Below are positions 35,520 to 43,532 of a stretch of 44,111 nucleotides of DNA, in pieces. Origin of the DNA: an uncultured Bacteroidota bacterium (lineage in GTDB: Bacteria; Bacteroidota; Bacteroidia; Bacteroidales; P3); assembly GCA_902783595.1 (NCBI GenBank), contig CACZRR010000035.1:1-44111 (forward strand). The letters are read 5' to 3'. Position 1 is the first letter of the stretch; every line of letters starts with the position of its first letter. A program made the position numbers and the translations under genes. Below the pieces are notes generated by a model. It worked only from the letters and a program-made list of their open reading frames with translations. It was not told the DNA's origin and did not search any database.

Positions 35520-37976
35520 TTGAAATCCAAACTATTCATATTTCTATCTATCCTTCTGGCACCCCTTCTGACTCATGGTCAAGGGGTGCTTGAAGGTATT
35601 GTTACCGACGTCACCACGGGTGAAAGGATGGAATACGTCAACGTAGGCATCCTCGGAGGCTCACAAGGTACGACTACAAACAGCCGCGGTTTCTATCGTC
35701 TTACTCTACCGTCGGGTACCGACAGTGTGGTGGTTCGATTTTCCTTCACTGGTTTTGAGAATCAGCAGCATAAGGTGCGCTGTGCGGGCCGCACAGAGAT
35801 GGATGTATCCATGAAGCCCTCAGCCACACAGCTACATGCCGTAGAGGTGCGTGATGAGAAAACGCGACAGAGTGCCTTCACGCCCATCGCTGCCGAGCAC
35901 CTGGGCGATGCCGTAGGTCCTACGGCGGGTGTGGAAGGTCTCCTGAAAACACTCCCCGATGTGAACTCCAACAATGAGCTCAGCAGCCGCTATTCGGTGC
36001 GTGGTGGCTCATTCGACGAGAACCTCGTCTATATCAACGGTATCGAGGTGTTCCGTCCCATGCTTATCCGCAGTGGTCAGCAGGAGGGAATGAGCATTAT
36101 CAACAGTGATCTGGTTGAGGGTATCCTTTTCTCGCCGGGGGGCTTCGATGCCAGCTATGGCGATCGCATGTCGTCGGCGCTTGATATCACCTACCATCGT
36201 CCGCAGCAGCGCAAAGGTGTAGTGTCGCTGAGCCTGCTGGGCGGCAGTGTGGCCTTGCAAGGCAGGGTGGGGGAGCGCTGGAGCTATGCCACGGGAGCCA
36301 GACTGCACAATAATGAGTATCTGCTGGGAAGCATGGAAACGGAGGGCAGTTACACGACTCATTATCTCGACTGGCAGACTCTGCTGGGCTATCATGTTAA
36401 CGAGCGTCTCGACCTCGCTCTCCTTGCCGTCGTAACTTCCAATGTCTATGGTCTCGTGCCCGAGAGTCGCACTACTACCTTCGGCAGTGCCCTTGCCGGC
36501 CGATTGCAAGAACTAAATATCTTCTTTGACGGACAAGAAAAAGACCGCTACCGCACGCTGCTCGGTGCCGTGAGTGCCGACTGGCGACCCTCCGACCTCT
36601 GGCATCTAAAAGCACATCTTGCTTTGCAGCACATCGGCGAGAGCGAGTGTTACGACGTGCAGAGCCAGTATTGGCTCTATGAACTCTCGCAGACGAGTGC
36701 GGGCGATACCAATCGCCTCAACCGCGGTGTTGGCACCTTCCTTGAACATGCCCGCAACCGGCTAACCACCGATATAATCACTTTCGACATCAAAGCCTCG
36801 CGCTATGCTGTGCTAGGCAGTTGGAATTTCGGCCTTACGATGCAGCATGAAGCCATTGAGGATCATTTGCGCGAGTGGCGGTGGATAGATTCCGCGGGGT
36901 ATGCTATGCCTATTGCTTTTCCCTCCTTGGGAGATAGTAGTAATATGCCGGTACCACCTATGCTGCAGGACTTTGTCAAGAGCAGCGGGAGTGTGGAGCA
37001 TGGTCGTGTCGTCGGTTTTGTGCAGCGCGAGGTCAACCTTCTTACGCCTCGTGGTGGTGAAGTGACCATGCTTGCGGGGTTGCGTGCCCACCTTTACCGC
37101 ACCTCTTTCCATCACGCATCGCAGAGTACCCAGAGCACGACTCTCTTCGTCAGCCCCCGTCTCAGCGTAAGTTACAAGCCGCACTCCGTTCACGACCTTC
37201 TATTCCGTCTTGCCGGCGGGTGGTATGTGCAGCCCCCCTACTACCGCGAGTACCGCCGAGACGACGGCAGCCTCTGTACCACGCTGGGTCCCCAGCATTC
37301 GTGGCAGGTCGCAGGCACTGTCGATTGGCGTTTCCGTATGTGGAATAAACCTTTCGTGTTCACGGGTGACCTATACTATAAGTATATGCCCGCCGTCGTG
37401 CCTTATACGGTCGACAACTTGCGTCTGCGCTATCATCCCGACCTCGATGCTCGTGGCTATGCTTGCGGAGTAAGTTTGCGACTCAATGGTGAGCTGATAG
37501 AAGGGCTTGAATCGTGGGCCAGTCTCTCGCTCATGCAGGTGCGTGAAGATATCGAGGGTGACGGAAAAGGGTGGCTGGCGCGTCCCACTGACCAGCGCTT
37601 TTCCGTCAAACTCTTTCTGCAGGACAACCTACCCGCGCGTCCATGGTGGCGTATGAGTCTCTCGTTGGTCTACTCCACGGGTTTGCCGGTCACCAATCCT
37701 TTCACTGGTGCTGTCGACGAGGATTTGCGTCTGCCCTCCTATTATCGTGTCGATTGGGGCAACACCATACGTCTATCGCAGTTTGAGAAGCTCAAGCATA
37801 TGAGTCTTTTCCGCCTCGTCGACGACGTGCAGATAGGCATCGAGGTCTTCAACCTGTTCAACTTCCGCAACGTCATCTCCTACCTGTGGGTCAACGATAT
37901 CGAAGGCATCCCGTGGAGGGTACCCAACTATCTCACTGCGCGTCAGCTCAACCTGAAGGTCACCGTACTCTTCTGA
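35520..37976 (+). CDS. TonB-dependent outer-membrane receptor
   Basis: An 818-aa outer-membrane protein with a TTG start and signal peptide (KSKLFIFLSILLAPLLTHG). Residues about 22-105 form a carboxypeptidase-regulatory-like domain (GVLEGIVTDVTTGERMEYVN). A plug domain follows (about 110-230; RYSVRGGSFDENLVYINGIE, then DRMSSALDI). The rest is a beta barrel ending in the aromatic LKVTVLF. No SusD-like partner is next to it, so it is not a typical glycan-utilisation SusC. The substrate cannot be told. Confidence 0.93.
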   Translation: MKSKLFIFLSILLAPLLTHGQGVLEGIVTDVTTGERMEYVNVGILGGSQGTTTNSRGFYRLTLPSGTDSVVVRFSFTGFENQQHKVRCAGRTEMDVSMKPSATQLHAVEVRDEKTRQSAFTPIAAEHLGDAVGPTAGVEGLLKTLPDVNSNNELSSRYSVRGGSFDENLVYINGIEVFRPMLIRSGQQEGMSIINSDLVEGILFSPGGFDASYGDRMSSALDITYHRPQQRKGVVSLSLLGGSVALQGRVGERWSYATGARLHNNEYLLGSMETEGSYTTHYLDWQTLLGYHVNERLDLALLAVVTSNVYGLVPESRTTTFGSALAGRLQELNIFFDGQEKDRYRTLLGAVSADWRPSDLWHLKAHLALQHIGESECYDVQSQYWLYELSQTSAGDTNRLNRGVGTFLEHARNRLTTDIITFDIKASRYAVLGSWNFGLTMQHEAIEDHLREWRWIDSAGYAMPIAFPSLGDSSNMPVPPMLQDFVKSSGSVEHGRVVGFVQREVNLLTPRGGEVTMLAGLRAHLYRTSFHHASQSTQSTTLFVSPRLSVSYKPHSVHDLLFRLAGGWYVQPPYYREYRRDDGSLCTTLGPQHSWQVAGTVDWRFRMWNKPFVFTGDLYYKYMPAVVPYTVDNLRLRYHPDLDARGYACGVSLRLNGELIEGLESWASLSLMQVREDIEGDGKGWLARPTDQRFSVKLFLQDNLPARPWWRMSLSLVYSTGLPVTNPFTGAVDEDLRLPSYYRVDWGNTIRLSQFEKLKHMSLFRLVDDVQIGIEVFNLFNFRNVISYLWVNDIEGIPWRVPNYLTARQLNLKVTVLF

Positions 37977-37990
37977 CATATCCTCTCTTA

Positions 37991-38018
37991 GTTTCAGATT
38001 TCATTTTTCAAGTTTCAA
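37991..38018 (+). repeat. 7-bp array, NTTTCAN x4, between the receptor and M16 genes
   Basis: Heptads GTTTCAG, ATTTCAT, TTTTCAA and GTTTCAA at 37991, 37998, 38005 and 38012. It fills most of the gap between the receptor stop (37974-37976) and the likely GTG start at 38024. Confidence 0.85.
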
Positions 38019-38023
38019 TCCCT

Positions 38024-39214
38024 GTGCTCACCACTTTTCCCTCAGCGGATGCTGAATTTGTGAAGATAGACTTTGTCACCGAATCGGGTACCGCCTACCA
38101 GCCGCGTCCTTTGGTTGCTGGCGCCGCCACGCGCCTTGCTCTGTTGGCGGGAGGGACGTTGTCTGCCGCTGATGTGGCCGATTTTATGGACTATCGCGGC
38201 ATTGTCGTCGACCACAGTGTCGACACGATGATATGTAGCACATCATTCTACCTGCTACCCAAGTATATCCCCGACCTGATGGGTATTCTGCCCGATCTTC
38301 TGCTGTCGCCAGCCTTTCCCGAGGAGGAGGTAGAGGTGTACCGCCGTCAACAGCACCACAGGATCCTTGCCCAGTTGGGTAAGCCGCGTGAGGTGGCGCG
38401 CCGGCTTTTCTATCGTTCACTTTTTGGCACCGATCATCCCCTTGGTGCCTATGCCGACGCTGCCGACGCCCTGCTGCTTGACAGGCAGGTCATCGCCGAA
38501 TACTATGACGCCACACATGCTCCTGCTGATTTCGATCTTGTTGTCAGCGGTAAGTTCGACGATAAGTTGCTCTCGGCGCTAACATCACGTTTTGGAGAAA
38601 CAATTGGTACCTCCTCGCGTCCTCATCTCATCTTGAGTGATCCCCACCATGACCCTGCCGTCGTTGTCGAGCATATTTTGGGGGTGGAGCAGACATCCTT
38701 GCGTATCGGCAGGGTACTGCCATTACGGTGGTACGACGCCGACTATGCCTTCTTTGTGCTCCTCACCACCGCGTTGGGAGGCTATTTTGAGTCGCGTCTG
38801 ATGTCTAACCTTCGTGAGGAACGCGGACTCACCTATGGTATCGCGGCGCACACGCAGATGTTCCGCGGCGTACTGCTGTTCTGGGTGGTAGCCGATGTCG
38901 ATAGCCAACGCTGGCATGAGGCCGAAGAGGCTATCTTCGACGAAATGGACAAACTGCGTGCCGAACCCATGCCGGACGACGAGTTGACGGTAGTGAAGCG
39001 CGTGTTGGAAGGCGATATGGCGCGTGCTGTCGACGGTTTCGTGGAGCGCTCACAGCGCTACCTTTATATGAGTGGTGCCGACGTCGACGAGCGTCATACC
39101 GACATGTTGCGTGAGGCAATAAAGAACGCCACTGCCCTTGATTTGCAACGGGTAGCGGCGTCCTTGCTCGACAGAAATGCTATGACGGTGTGTCGTGCCG
39201 GGGCCCTCGGATGA
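38024..39214 (+). CDS. M16-family peptidase-like protein without the zinc motif
   Basis: About 396 aa, with the two-domain M16B fold (VKIDFVTESGTAYQP at the start; RLMSNLREERGLTYGIAAH in the second domain). The HxxEH zinc site is absent: where active members have it, this protein has LALLAGGTLSAADVADFMDY. It resembles the inactive subunit of M16 heterodimers, but no active partner is adjacent. GTG 38024 is the best start I see; an upstream in-frame ATG at 37886 lies 91 bp inside the receptor gene and is unlikely. Confidence 0.8.
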   Translation: MLTTFPSADAEFVKIDFVTESGTAYQPRPLVAGAATRLALLAGGTLSAADVADFMDYRGIVVDHSVDTMICSTSFYLLPKYIPDLMGILPDLLLSPAFPEEEVEVYRRQQHHRILAQLGKPREVARRLFYRSLFGTDHPLGAYADAADALLLDRQVIAEYYDATHAPADFDLVVSGKFDDKLLSALTSRFGETIGTSSRPHLILSDPHHDPAVVVEHILGVEQTSLRIGRVLPLRWYDADYAFFVLLTTALGGYFESRLMSNLREERGLTYGIAAHTQMFRGVLLFWVVADVDSQRWHEAEEAIFDEMDKLRAEPMPDDELTVVKRVLEGDMARAVDGFVERSQRYLYMSGADVDERHTDMLREAIKNATALDLQRVAASLLDRNAMTVCRAGALG

Positions 39215-39226
39215 GGGTCGTGTACA

Positions 39227-39613
39227 TTATCTGCGACGTTTATCTTTCTCGCGTCTCACGGTGATAACGAGGGCTGTAGTCTCGAAGATGAGGAACAGCG
39301 CAAACAACACCGCGAAAGCTGCAGCGAACAGCTTGGCTTGGTGGGGATGTGAGACAAAATAGAATACCAACAGGGCAAGATGCAGAAACAGAGTCCCCAC
39401 TGTCGTAGCCAGGAATGTTGAGACAAAGCGTCGTGGCGACCTGTAGAGGTTGCGGACGACGACGAGGTGCTGCAGACCTGTAACAATGGTGAAATAGACA
39501 GCTAGCATCGGCATCGCACGCAGAAAATGGTCGGGGGCAGCCCAGTGCACGGAGAGGGTGGCCAGAAGGGTCACTGCCGCGAGGATAGAGAGTGCGATAA
39601 TATAGCGTTTCAT
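39227..39613 (-). CDS. Small four-helix membrane protein, possibly AtpI-like
   Basis: A 128-aa protein with four hydrophobic helices (about 4-24, 34-50, 66-88 and 94-116) and a basic tail (RREKDKRRR). The pattern RRFVSTFLATTVGTLFLHLALLV followed by a short loop and a third and fourth helix recalls the AtpI-like protein that precedes atpB in many Bacteroidota. Here it is downstream of pyrI, far from atpB. The similarity is from memory and tentative. It converges on the M16-like gene with a 12-bp gap. Confidence 0.55.
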   Translation of the reverse strand: MKRYIIALSILAAVTLLATLSVHWAAPDHFLRAMPMLAVYFTIVTGLQHLVVVRNLYRSPRRFVSTFLATTVGTLFLHLALLVFYFVSHPHQAKLFAAAFAVLFALFLIFETTALVITVRREKDKRRR

Positions 39614-39634
39614 GGGTGTGAAAGTGTTTGGCTC

Positions 39635-40096
39635 CTATTCCGTGAACTTCATCGTCTCCTTGGTGGTAAACTTCTCGCAGTAGTGGCAGCGAAGCTTCAG
39701 GTTCTCCTTGTCGACAACATCGAAGCGTGTGGGCACAACTTCGGCGTTGGTGATGCACTTGGGGTTGGCGCAGCGGACGCAGTTGTCGATATGGTCGGGA
39801 ATTTCAGCTTGGTATTTGCGCACCACCTTGTAGTCTTCGATGTCGATGATAGAGGCGAAGGGCGCCACGAGGGCTATTTTGTTCACCTCGTCGACAGAGA
39901 AATGCTTATTGCGTATTTTCACGATACCTTTGCGTCCCAGCTTTCCGCTGGCCAGGTAGTTGCCCATGAGCACCTCGTCGTTGTAGCGCTCGAGGCCGAG
40001 GATGCGAATCACCTGGTAGAGAGAATCAGTGGGAACGTGGTCGATCACGGTGCCATTGTCAATAGCGCTTACGAGTATTTCTTTTTTATTATCCAT
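39635..40096 (-). CDS. pyrI: Aspartate carbamoyltransferase regulatory chain
   Basis: Binds CTP/ATP and regulates the PyrB catalytic trimers. It has 153 aa, the usual length. The N-terminal nucleotide-binding domain includes ISAIDNGTVIDHVPTDS-like sequence. The C-terminal zinc domain has four cysteines in CVRCANPKC and CHYC. It follows pyrB after a 41-bp spacer made of heptads, so the two subunits are likely co-transcribed. Confidence 0.95.
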   Translation of the reverse strand: MDNKKEILVSAIDNGTVIDHVPTDSLYQVIRILGLERYNDEVLMGNYLASGKLGRKGIVKIRNKHFSVDEVNKIALVAPFASIIDIEDYKVVRKYQAEIPDHIDNCVRCANPKCITNAEVVPTRFDVVDKENLKLRCHYCEKFTTKETMKFTE

Positions 40097-40100
40097 TGTT

Positions 40101-40128
40101 CTTTGACCTTTAATCTTTATCCTTTAAA
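40101..40128 (-). repeat. 7-bp array, CTTTNNN x4, in the pyrB-pyrI spacer
   Basis: Heptads at 40101, 40108, 40115 and 40122 on the plus strand (CTTTGAC, CTTTAAT and two others). In the sense of transcription they read as AAAGATT-type units, as in the valS-gyrA spacer. The array nearly fills the spacer 40097-40137. Confidence 0.85.
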
Positions 40129-40137
40129 CTTAAAATA

Positions 40138-41055
40138 TTATCTCGCCCCAAGTATGGCGGCCATGAGAGCCTGACGCACATAGACGCCATTCTGTGCCTG
40201 CTGGAAGTAATAGGCATAGGGCGTGGAGTCGACATCGGTAGTAATCTCATTGACGCGCGGTAGGGGATGCAGGATGCGCATATTGTCTTTGCAGCCTTGC
40301 AGCATAGAGGCGGTGAGAATGCACGAGTCTTTTACTCGCTCGTATTCCATCGGATCGGGGAATCGCTCACGCTGCACGCGGGTCATATAGATAATATCGG
40401 CGGTGGGTATGATCTCTCGCAGGTCGGTGTACTGGTAGTACTTCAGACCAGCATTCTTGATGCTCATTTTCACCGACGAAGGTAACTTAAGCTCCGTGGG
40501 CGACACCAGGTGGAAGGTGGCGTTAAAGTTACACATGGCCTGCACAAGGCTGTGCACCGTACGGCCGTATTTGAGGTCTCCCACCATGGCGATGTTGAGG
40601 TTTTCCAAGGTACCCTGTGTCTTGCGGATGCTGTAGAGGTCCAGCATACACTGCGTGGGGTGCTGGTTGGCACCGTCGCCGGCATTGATGACGGGCACCG
40701 AGGCAACCTCGGAGGCATAGCGCGACGAACCCTCCTTGGGGTTGCGCATCACGATAAGGTCGCTGTAGGACGAAACCATGACGATGGTGTCGTGCAGCGT
40801 CTCGCCTTTCTGCACGCTGGTGCCACCGGGATCGGAAAAACCGATGATGCGTGCCCCCAGCTGGTTAGCAGCACTCTCAAAACTGAGACGGGTGCGCGTG
40901 GAAGGCTCGAAGAAGAGTGTGGCGACCACCTTGTCGCTCAGGATTTTCTGCTTCGGGTTTTTCTCGAATTCTTCGGCGATATCAAGCACTTCAATGTACT
41001 CGTCACGCGAGAAATCGGTGATGGAGATGAGATTGCGACCTTTTAGTGTACTCAT
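40138..41055 (-). CDS. pyrB: Aspartate carbamoyltransferase catalytic chain
   Basis: Forms carbamoyl-aspartate in de novo pyrimidine synthesis. It has 305 aa. Carbamoyl-phosphate-binding STRTRLSFE, DGANQHPTQ and the aspartate-binding HPLPRVNEI are all present. Its ATG overlaps the stop of the upstream TPR lipoprotein gene by 4 bp (ATGA). With pyrI downstream it encodes the regulated, holoenzyme-type ATCase. Confidence 0.97.
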   Translation of the reverse strand: MSTLKGRNLISITDFSRDEYIEVLDIAEEFEKNPKQKILSDKVVATLFFEPSTRTRLSFESAANQLGARIIGFSDPGGTSVQKGETLHDTIVMVSSYSDLIVMRNPKEGSSRYASEVASVPVINAGDGANQHPTQCMLDLYSIRKTQGTLENLNIAMVGDLKYGRTVHSLVQAMCNFNATFHLVSPTELKLPSSVKMSIKNAGLKYYQYTDLREIIPTADIIYMTRVQRERFPDPMEYERVKDSCILTASMLQGCKDNMRILHPLPRVNEITTDVDSTPYAYYFQQAQNGVYVRQALMAAILGAR

Positions 41056-41936
41056 TGTTTTATATCGTTAATGTTTTGTATGGCTTGTTGATGGTTCGGG
41101 TCCACGGCGAGCGCACGATTGTAATATTCGGCGGCCAACGCATCATTATGGTGGTAGGCGTGCTGCAGATAGCCAAGGTTGTTGAGGGCGTCGGCACTCG
41201 CTGGATTGATGTCGAGAATGCGACGGTAGAGCGCTTCGGCCTCATCAACTTGTCCAATATCCTGGTGGTAGAGGGCCAGCGCATAGATGGCATTGGTATT
41301 CGAGGGCTCCAGCTGCAGCGCCGTGGTAAGGTATTCCACTGCCAAGGGGTTGAGCACCGAGGCGTAAAGCACGCCGAGCTCCTCATAGGCGAGGGCATAG
41401 TCGGGAAATTTGTCGGTCACCAGGCGCAGTATCTGTACCGCTTTGGCGGTGTCGCCCTGCTCTTTGTAGACAAAGCCTTTCATCACCAGCGCCGTACGGT
41501 TGTTGGGCTCCTTGGTGGTGACCTTGGTGAGACACTGCAGGGCTCGGTCGTAGTCGCGGCTGTAGAACATGATCTCGCCCATCTTAAGCTGCACTTCCGT
41601 ATTGTCCGGCGACAACTGTTGCGCACGCTCCAGGGCACCGTAGCTGTCGCTCACGTTGCCGCCTGCAAAACAAATATTGGCCTTTAGAAGTAGGAAATCA
41701 ACGTTGTCTGGCTCTTCCTGCAGCGCTCGCGCAATATCGTAGGAGGCCTCTTTGATGCGACCAAGGTCGAGAAGCACCTGTGCCCGCGCACCCAACAGGG
41801 AGGCATCTTTGGGACGACGCTCCAAAGCAGCGTCAAGTGAGGCAAGCTTGACACTGTCGGTCATTTCCTCGTCGGTATGCGTCCCCTTGCAAGCTACGAA
41901 AAAAGTTAGGAAAAGAAGTATGGCAATGCGTTGCAT
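41052..41936 (-). CDS. TPR lipoprotein
   Basis: A 294-aa lipoprotein: starting at ATG 41936 gives MQRIAILLFLTFFVAC with a lipobox and Cys16 (an in-frame ATG six codons upstream is less good). The mature part is a chain of about seven TPR units, for example LGRIKEASYDIARALQEEPD and AEALYRRILDINPASADALN. Such proteins are scaffolds in the envelope; the partner is unknown. It overlaps the pyrB start, so the two are coupled although unrelated in function. Confidence 0.87.
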   Translation of the reverse strand: MQRIAILLFLTFFVACKGTHTDEEMTDSVKLASLDAALERRPKDASLLGARAQVLLDLGRIKEASYDIARALQEEPDNVDFLLLKANICFAGGNVSDSYGALERAQQLSPDNTEVQLKMGEIMFYSRDYDRALQCLTKVTTKEPNNRTALVMKGFVYKEQGDTAKAVQILRLVTDKFPDYALAYEELGVLYASVLNPLAVEYLTTALQLEPSNTNAIYALALYHQDIGQVDEAEALYRRILDINPASADALNNLGYLQHAYHHNDALAAEYYNRALAVDPNHQQAIQNINDIKQ

Positions 41937-41984
41937 GAGCAGTCGGCTATTCAAATTTAAGATGATTACGCAAAAAAATCGCTT

Positions 41985-42905
41985 TTATTGTAATAATTCA
42001 AAAATGATTTTTTCAACAGTCTCCAAATCTTGCTCCCGAAGCGCCTTGCGAGCATCCATCTCGCTGATGGGCTGCGACTTCCATAGCAGGCACCAGTACT
42101 CCTTTATCTTTCTCACGCGACCTTGCTCGTACGGGAAAGTTTCATGAATGGCCTCGATAAGTCGGCGTATGAACAAGGCCGATTGCCTGGCGTCGCTGAT
42201 GCCGAGGGGGAGGGTGGGGTTATAGAGGATTCCGCGTCCTACCATAATATCGTGCAGACCTGGGAAACGGTGCATGACCCCATCGATATCAGCCTGTGAG
42301 CGTAGATCGCCATTGTATATCACTGGTACTTTCAGCAGTGGCAACAGCCGTTCAAAGGTGTCGAGATCAGGTACCCCGCTATACTGTTGGCGCCCGAGGC
42401 GTGGGTGTACTGTGATGGAGGCAAGAGGGTAGTCGGCCAGCACAGCAGCCACACCAAAGCATTCGTCAGCATGCTGTAAGCCTAAGCGCATCTTGACACT
42501 CAGCCGTAGGGGCAGACGCGGCATCACCTCATCGAGCACAGCGCGCAACTCATCGGGGTGGGGAAGTATGCCGCTGCCGCGGTGTTTGGCTGTGATGGCA
42601 CGCATCGGACAGCCAATGTTCCAATTCACCTCATCATAACCCATGTCGCGCAGCCTTGTGGCAACGGCGACAAATTCCTCGGGCTCTTTGCCGAGAATCT
42701 GCGGCACAACGGTCATGGACTCCCGATTGTTTTCGGGCAACACGTCGTCAAACGCCGACGGTAATGCACTGTGAGTGGTGGATAGCAGGTTGTGGGTCAG
42801 CGATATGAATGGGGCCACAGCAAGGGGAATAACGCCAGGAAAACATTCCTCGTAGGTGCGGCGAAAGAGCACCTCGGTAAGTCCTTGCATGGGAGCGAGA
42901 ATCAT
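41985..42905 (-). CDS. dus: tRNA-dihydrouridine synthase
   Basis: An FMN-dependent enzyme that reduces uridines in tRNA D-loops. It has 306 aa and a TIM barrel with MILAPMQGLTEVLFRRTY, NIGCPMRAITAKHRGSGIL (catalytic Cys), KMRLGL, TVHPRLGRQQYSG and YNGDLRSQADID. It most resembles the DusC-like type in size, but the class is not certain. Its ATG overlaps the cvpA stop by 4 bp. Confidence 0.93.
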   Translation of the reverse strand: MILAPMQGLTEVLFRRTYEECFPGVIPLAVAPFISLTHNLLSTTHSALPSAFDDVLPENNRESMTVVPQILGKEPEEFVAVATRLRDMGYDEVNWNIGCPMRAITAKHRGSGILPHPDELRAVLDEVMPRLPLRLSVKMRLGLQHADECFGVAAVLADYPLASITVHPRLGRQQYSGVPDLDTFERLLPLLKVPVIYNGDLRSQADIDGVMHRFPGLHDIMVGRGILYNPTLPLGISDARQSALFIRRLIEAIHETFPYEQGRVRKIKEYWCLLWKSQPISEMDARKALREQDLETVEKIIFELLQ

Positions 42906-43402
42906 GATGCTATCTCTTTTTTGTGGCTTTCTATATAACTCTTGAGCGATTCGGTGAGTTTATTGCCCGTGTTGTGTACAGGACGGTATAATATGCTCTT
43001 GTCTTTCACCTCGGGGGTGAGCAGCATCTCTTTGTGATCCACAAGCTCAAGGGTGCTGAGCGCCACAGAGAGTATGCATAGTGTCTTTACCATCCCTAAC
43101 AGGGCTCCCGCCAATTGGTTGACCAGCGACAGCTTGGCAGCCTTCATAAGACCCTCGATGCTGCGTCCAAGCAACCAGGCCAGCACCATAGCACCGACGA
43201 AAGTGATGAAGAAGGCAATAAGTATGGCTCCGTCGCCAGTCAGACCCATCAACCCCGCCACCCACTGCGAGAAGTGCACCGCCGCCCAGATACCGGCAAC
43301 CACACCAGCCAAAGTGGCTGCCTCTCGTACCAAACCGTGACGCCAGCCTTTGTAAACAAACCAGACGAGTGGAATGGCTAAGATGATATCAAGGAGAGAC
43401 AT
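42902..43402 (-). CDS. CvpA-family membrane protein
   Basis: A 166-aa inner-membrane protein with four hydrophobic segments. The N-terminus is typical of the CvpA family (SLLDIILAIPLVWFVYKGWR then HGLVREAATLAGVVAGIWAA). CvpA was linked to colicin V export in E. coli, and its general role is unclear. Its stop overlaps the dus start. The 129-bp region upstream (43403-43531) contains an 11-bp array and no clear promoter. Confidence 0.88.
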   Translation of the reverse strand: MSLLDIILAIPLVWFVYKGWRHGLVREAATLAGVVAGIWAAVHFSQWVAGLMGLTGDGAILIAFFITFVGAMVLAWLLGRSIEGLMKAAKLSLVNQLAGALLGMVKTLCILSVALSTLELVDHKEMLLTPEVKDKSILYRPVHNTGNKLTESLKSYIESHKKEIAS

Positions 43403-43499
43403 AATAGACTATTTTTCAAAACAATACACAATGTTATCTGTACGATTCGAATTCTCTAAAAAATGTAACCGACTAAAAATCAGACTCTCCGACTACCCC

Positions 43500-43532
43500 G
43501 CTCCCAGTCCGCTCCCAGTCCGCTCCCAGTTT
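43500..43532 (-). repeat. 11-bp tandem array, reverse complement of the 1919 family x3
   Basis: Plus-strand units GCTCCCAGTCC at 43500 and 43511, and GCTCCCAGTTT at 43522. On the minus strand this is GGGAGCGGACT, as at 1919. It directly follows the stop codon of the PAP2 gene. The flanking bases inside that gene's last codons (AGATGCGATGA) resemble the flank at 1905-1915. Confidence 0.93.

Noticed and set aside
37886..38023. Upstream ATG as the start of the M16-like gene
   Set aside because: It would overlap 91 bp of the receptor gene, whose conserved C-terminus is in another frame. The added residues look like shadow translation and repeat.
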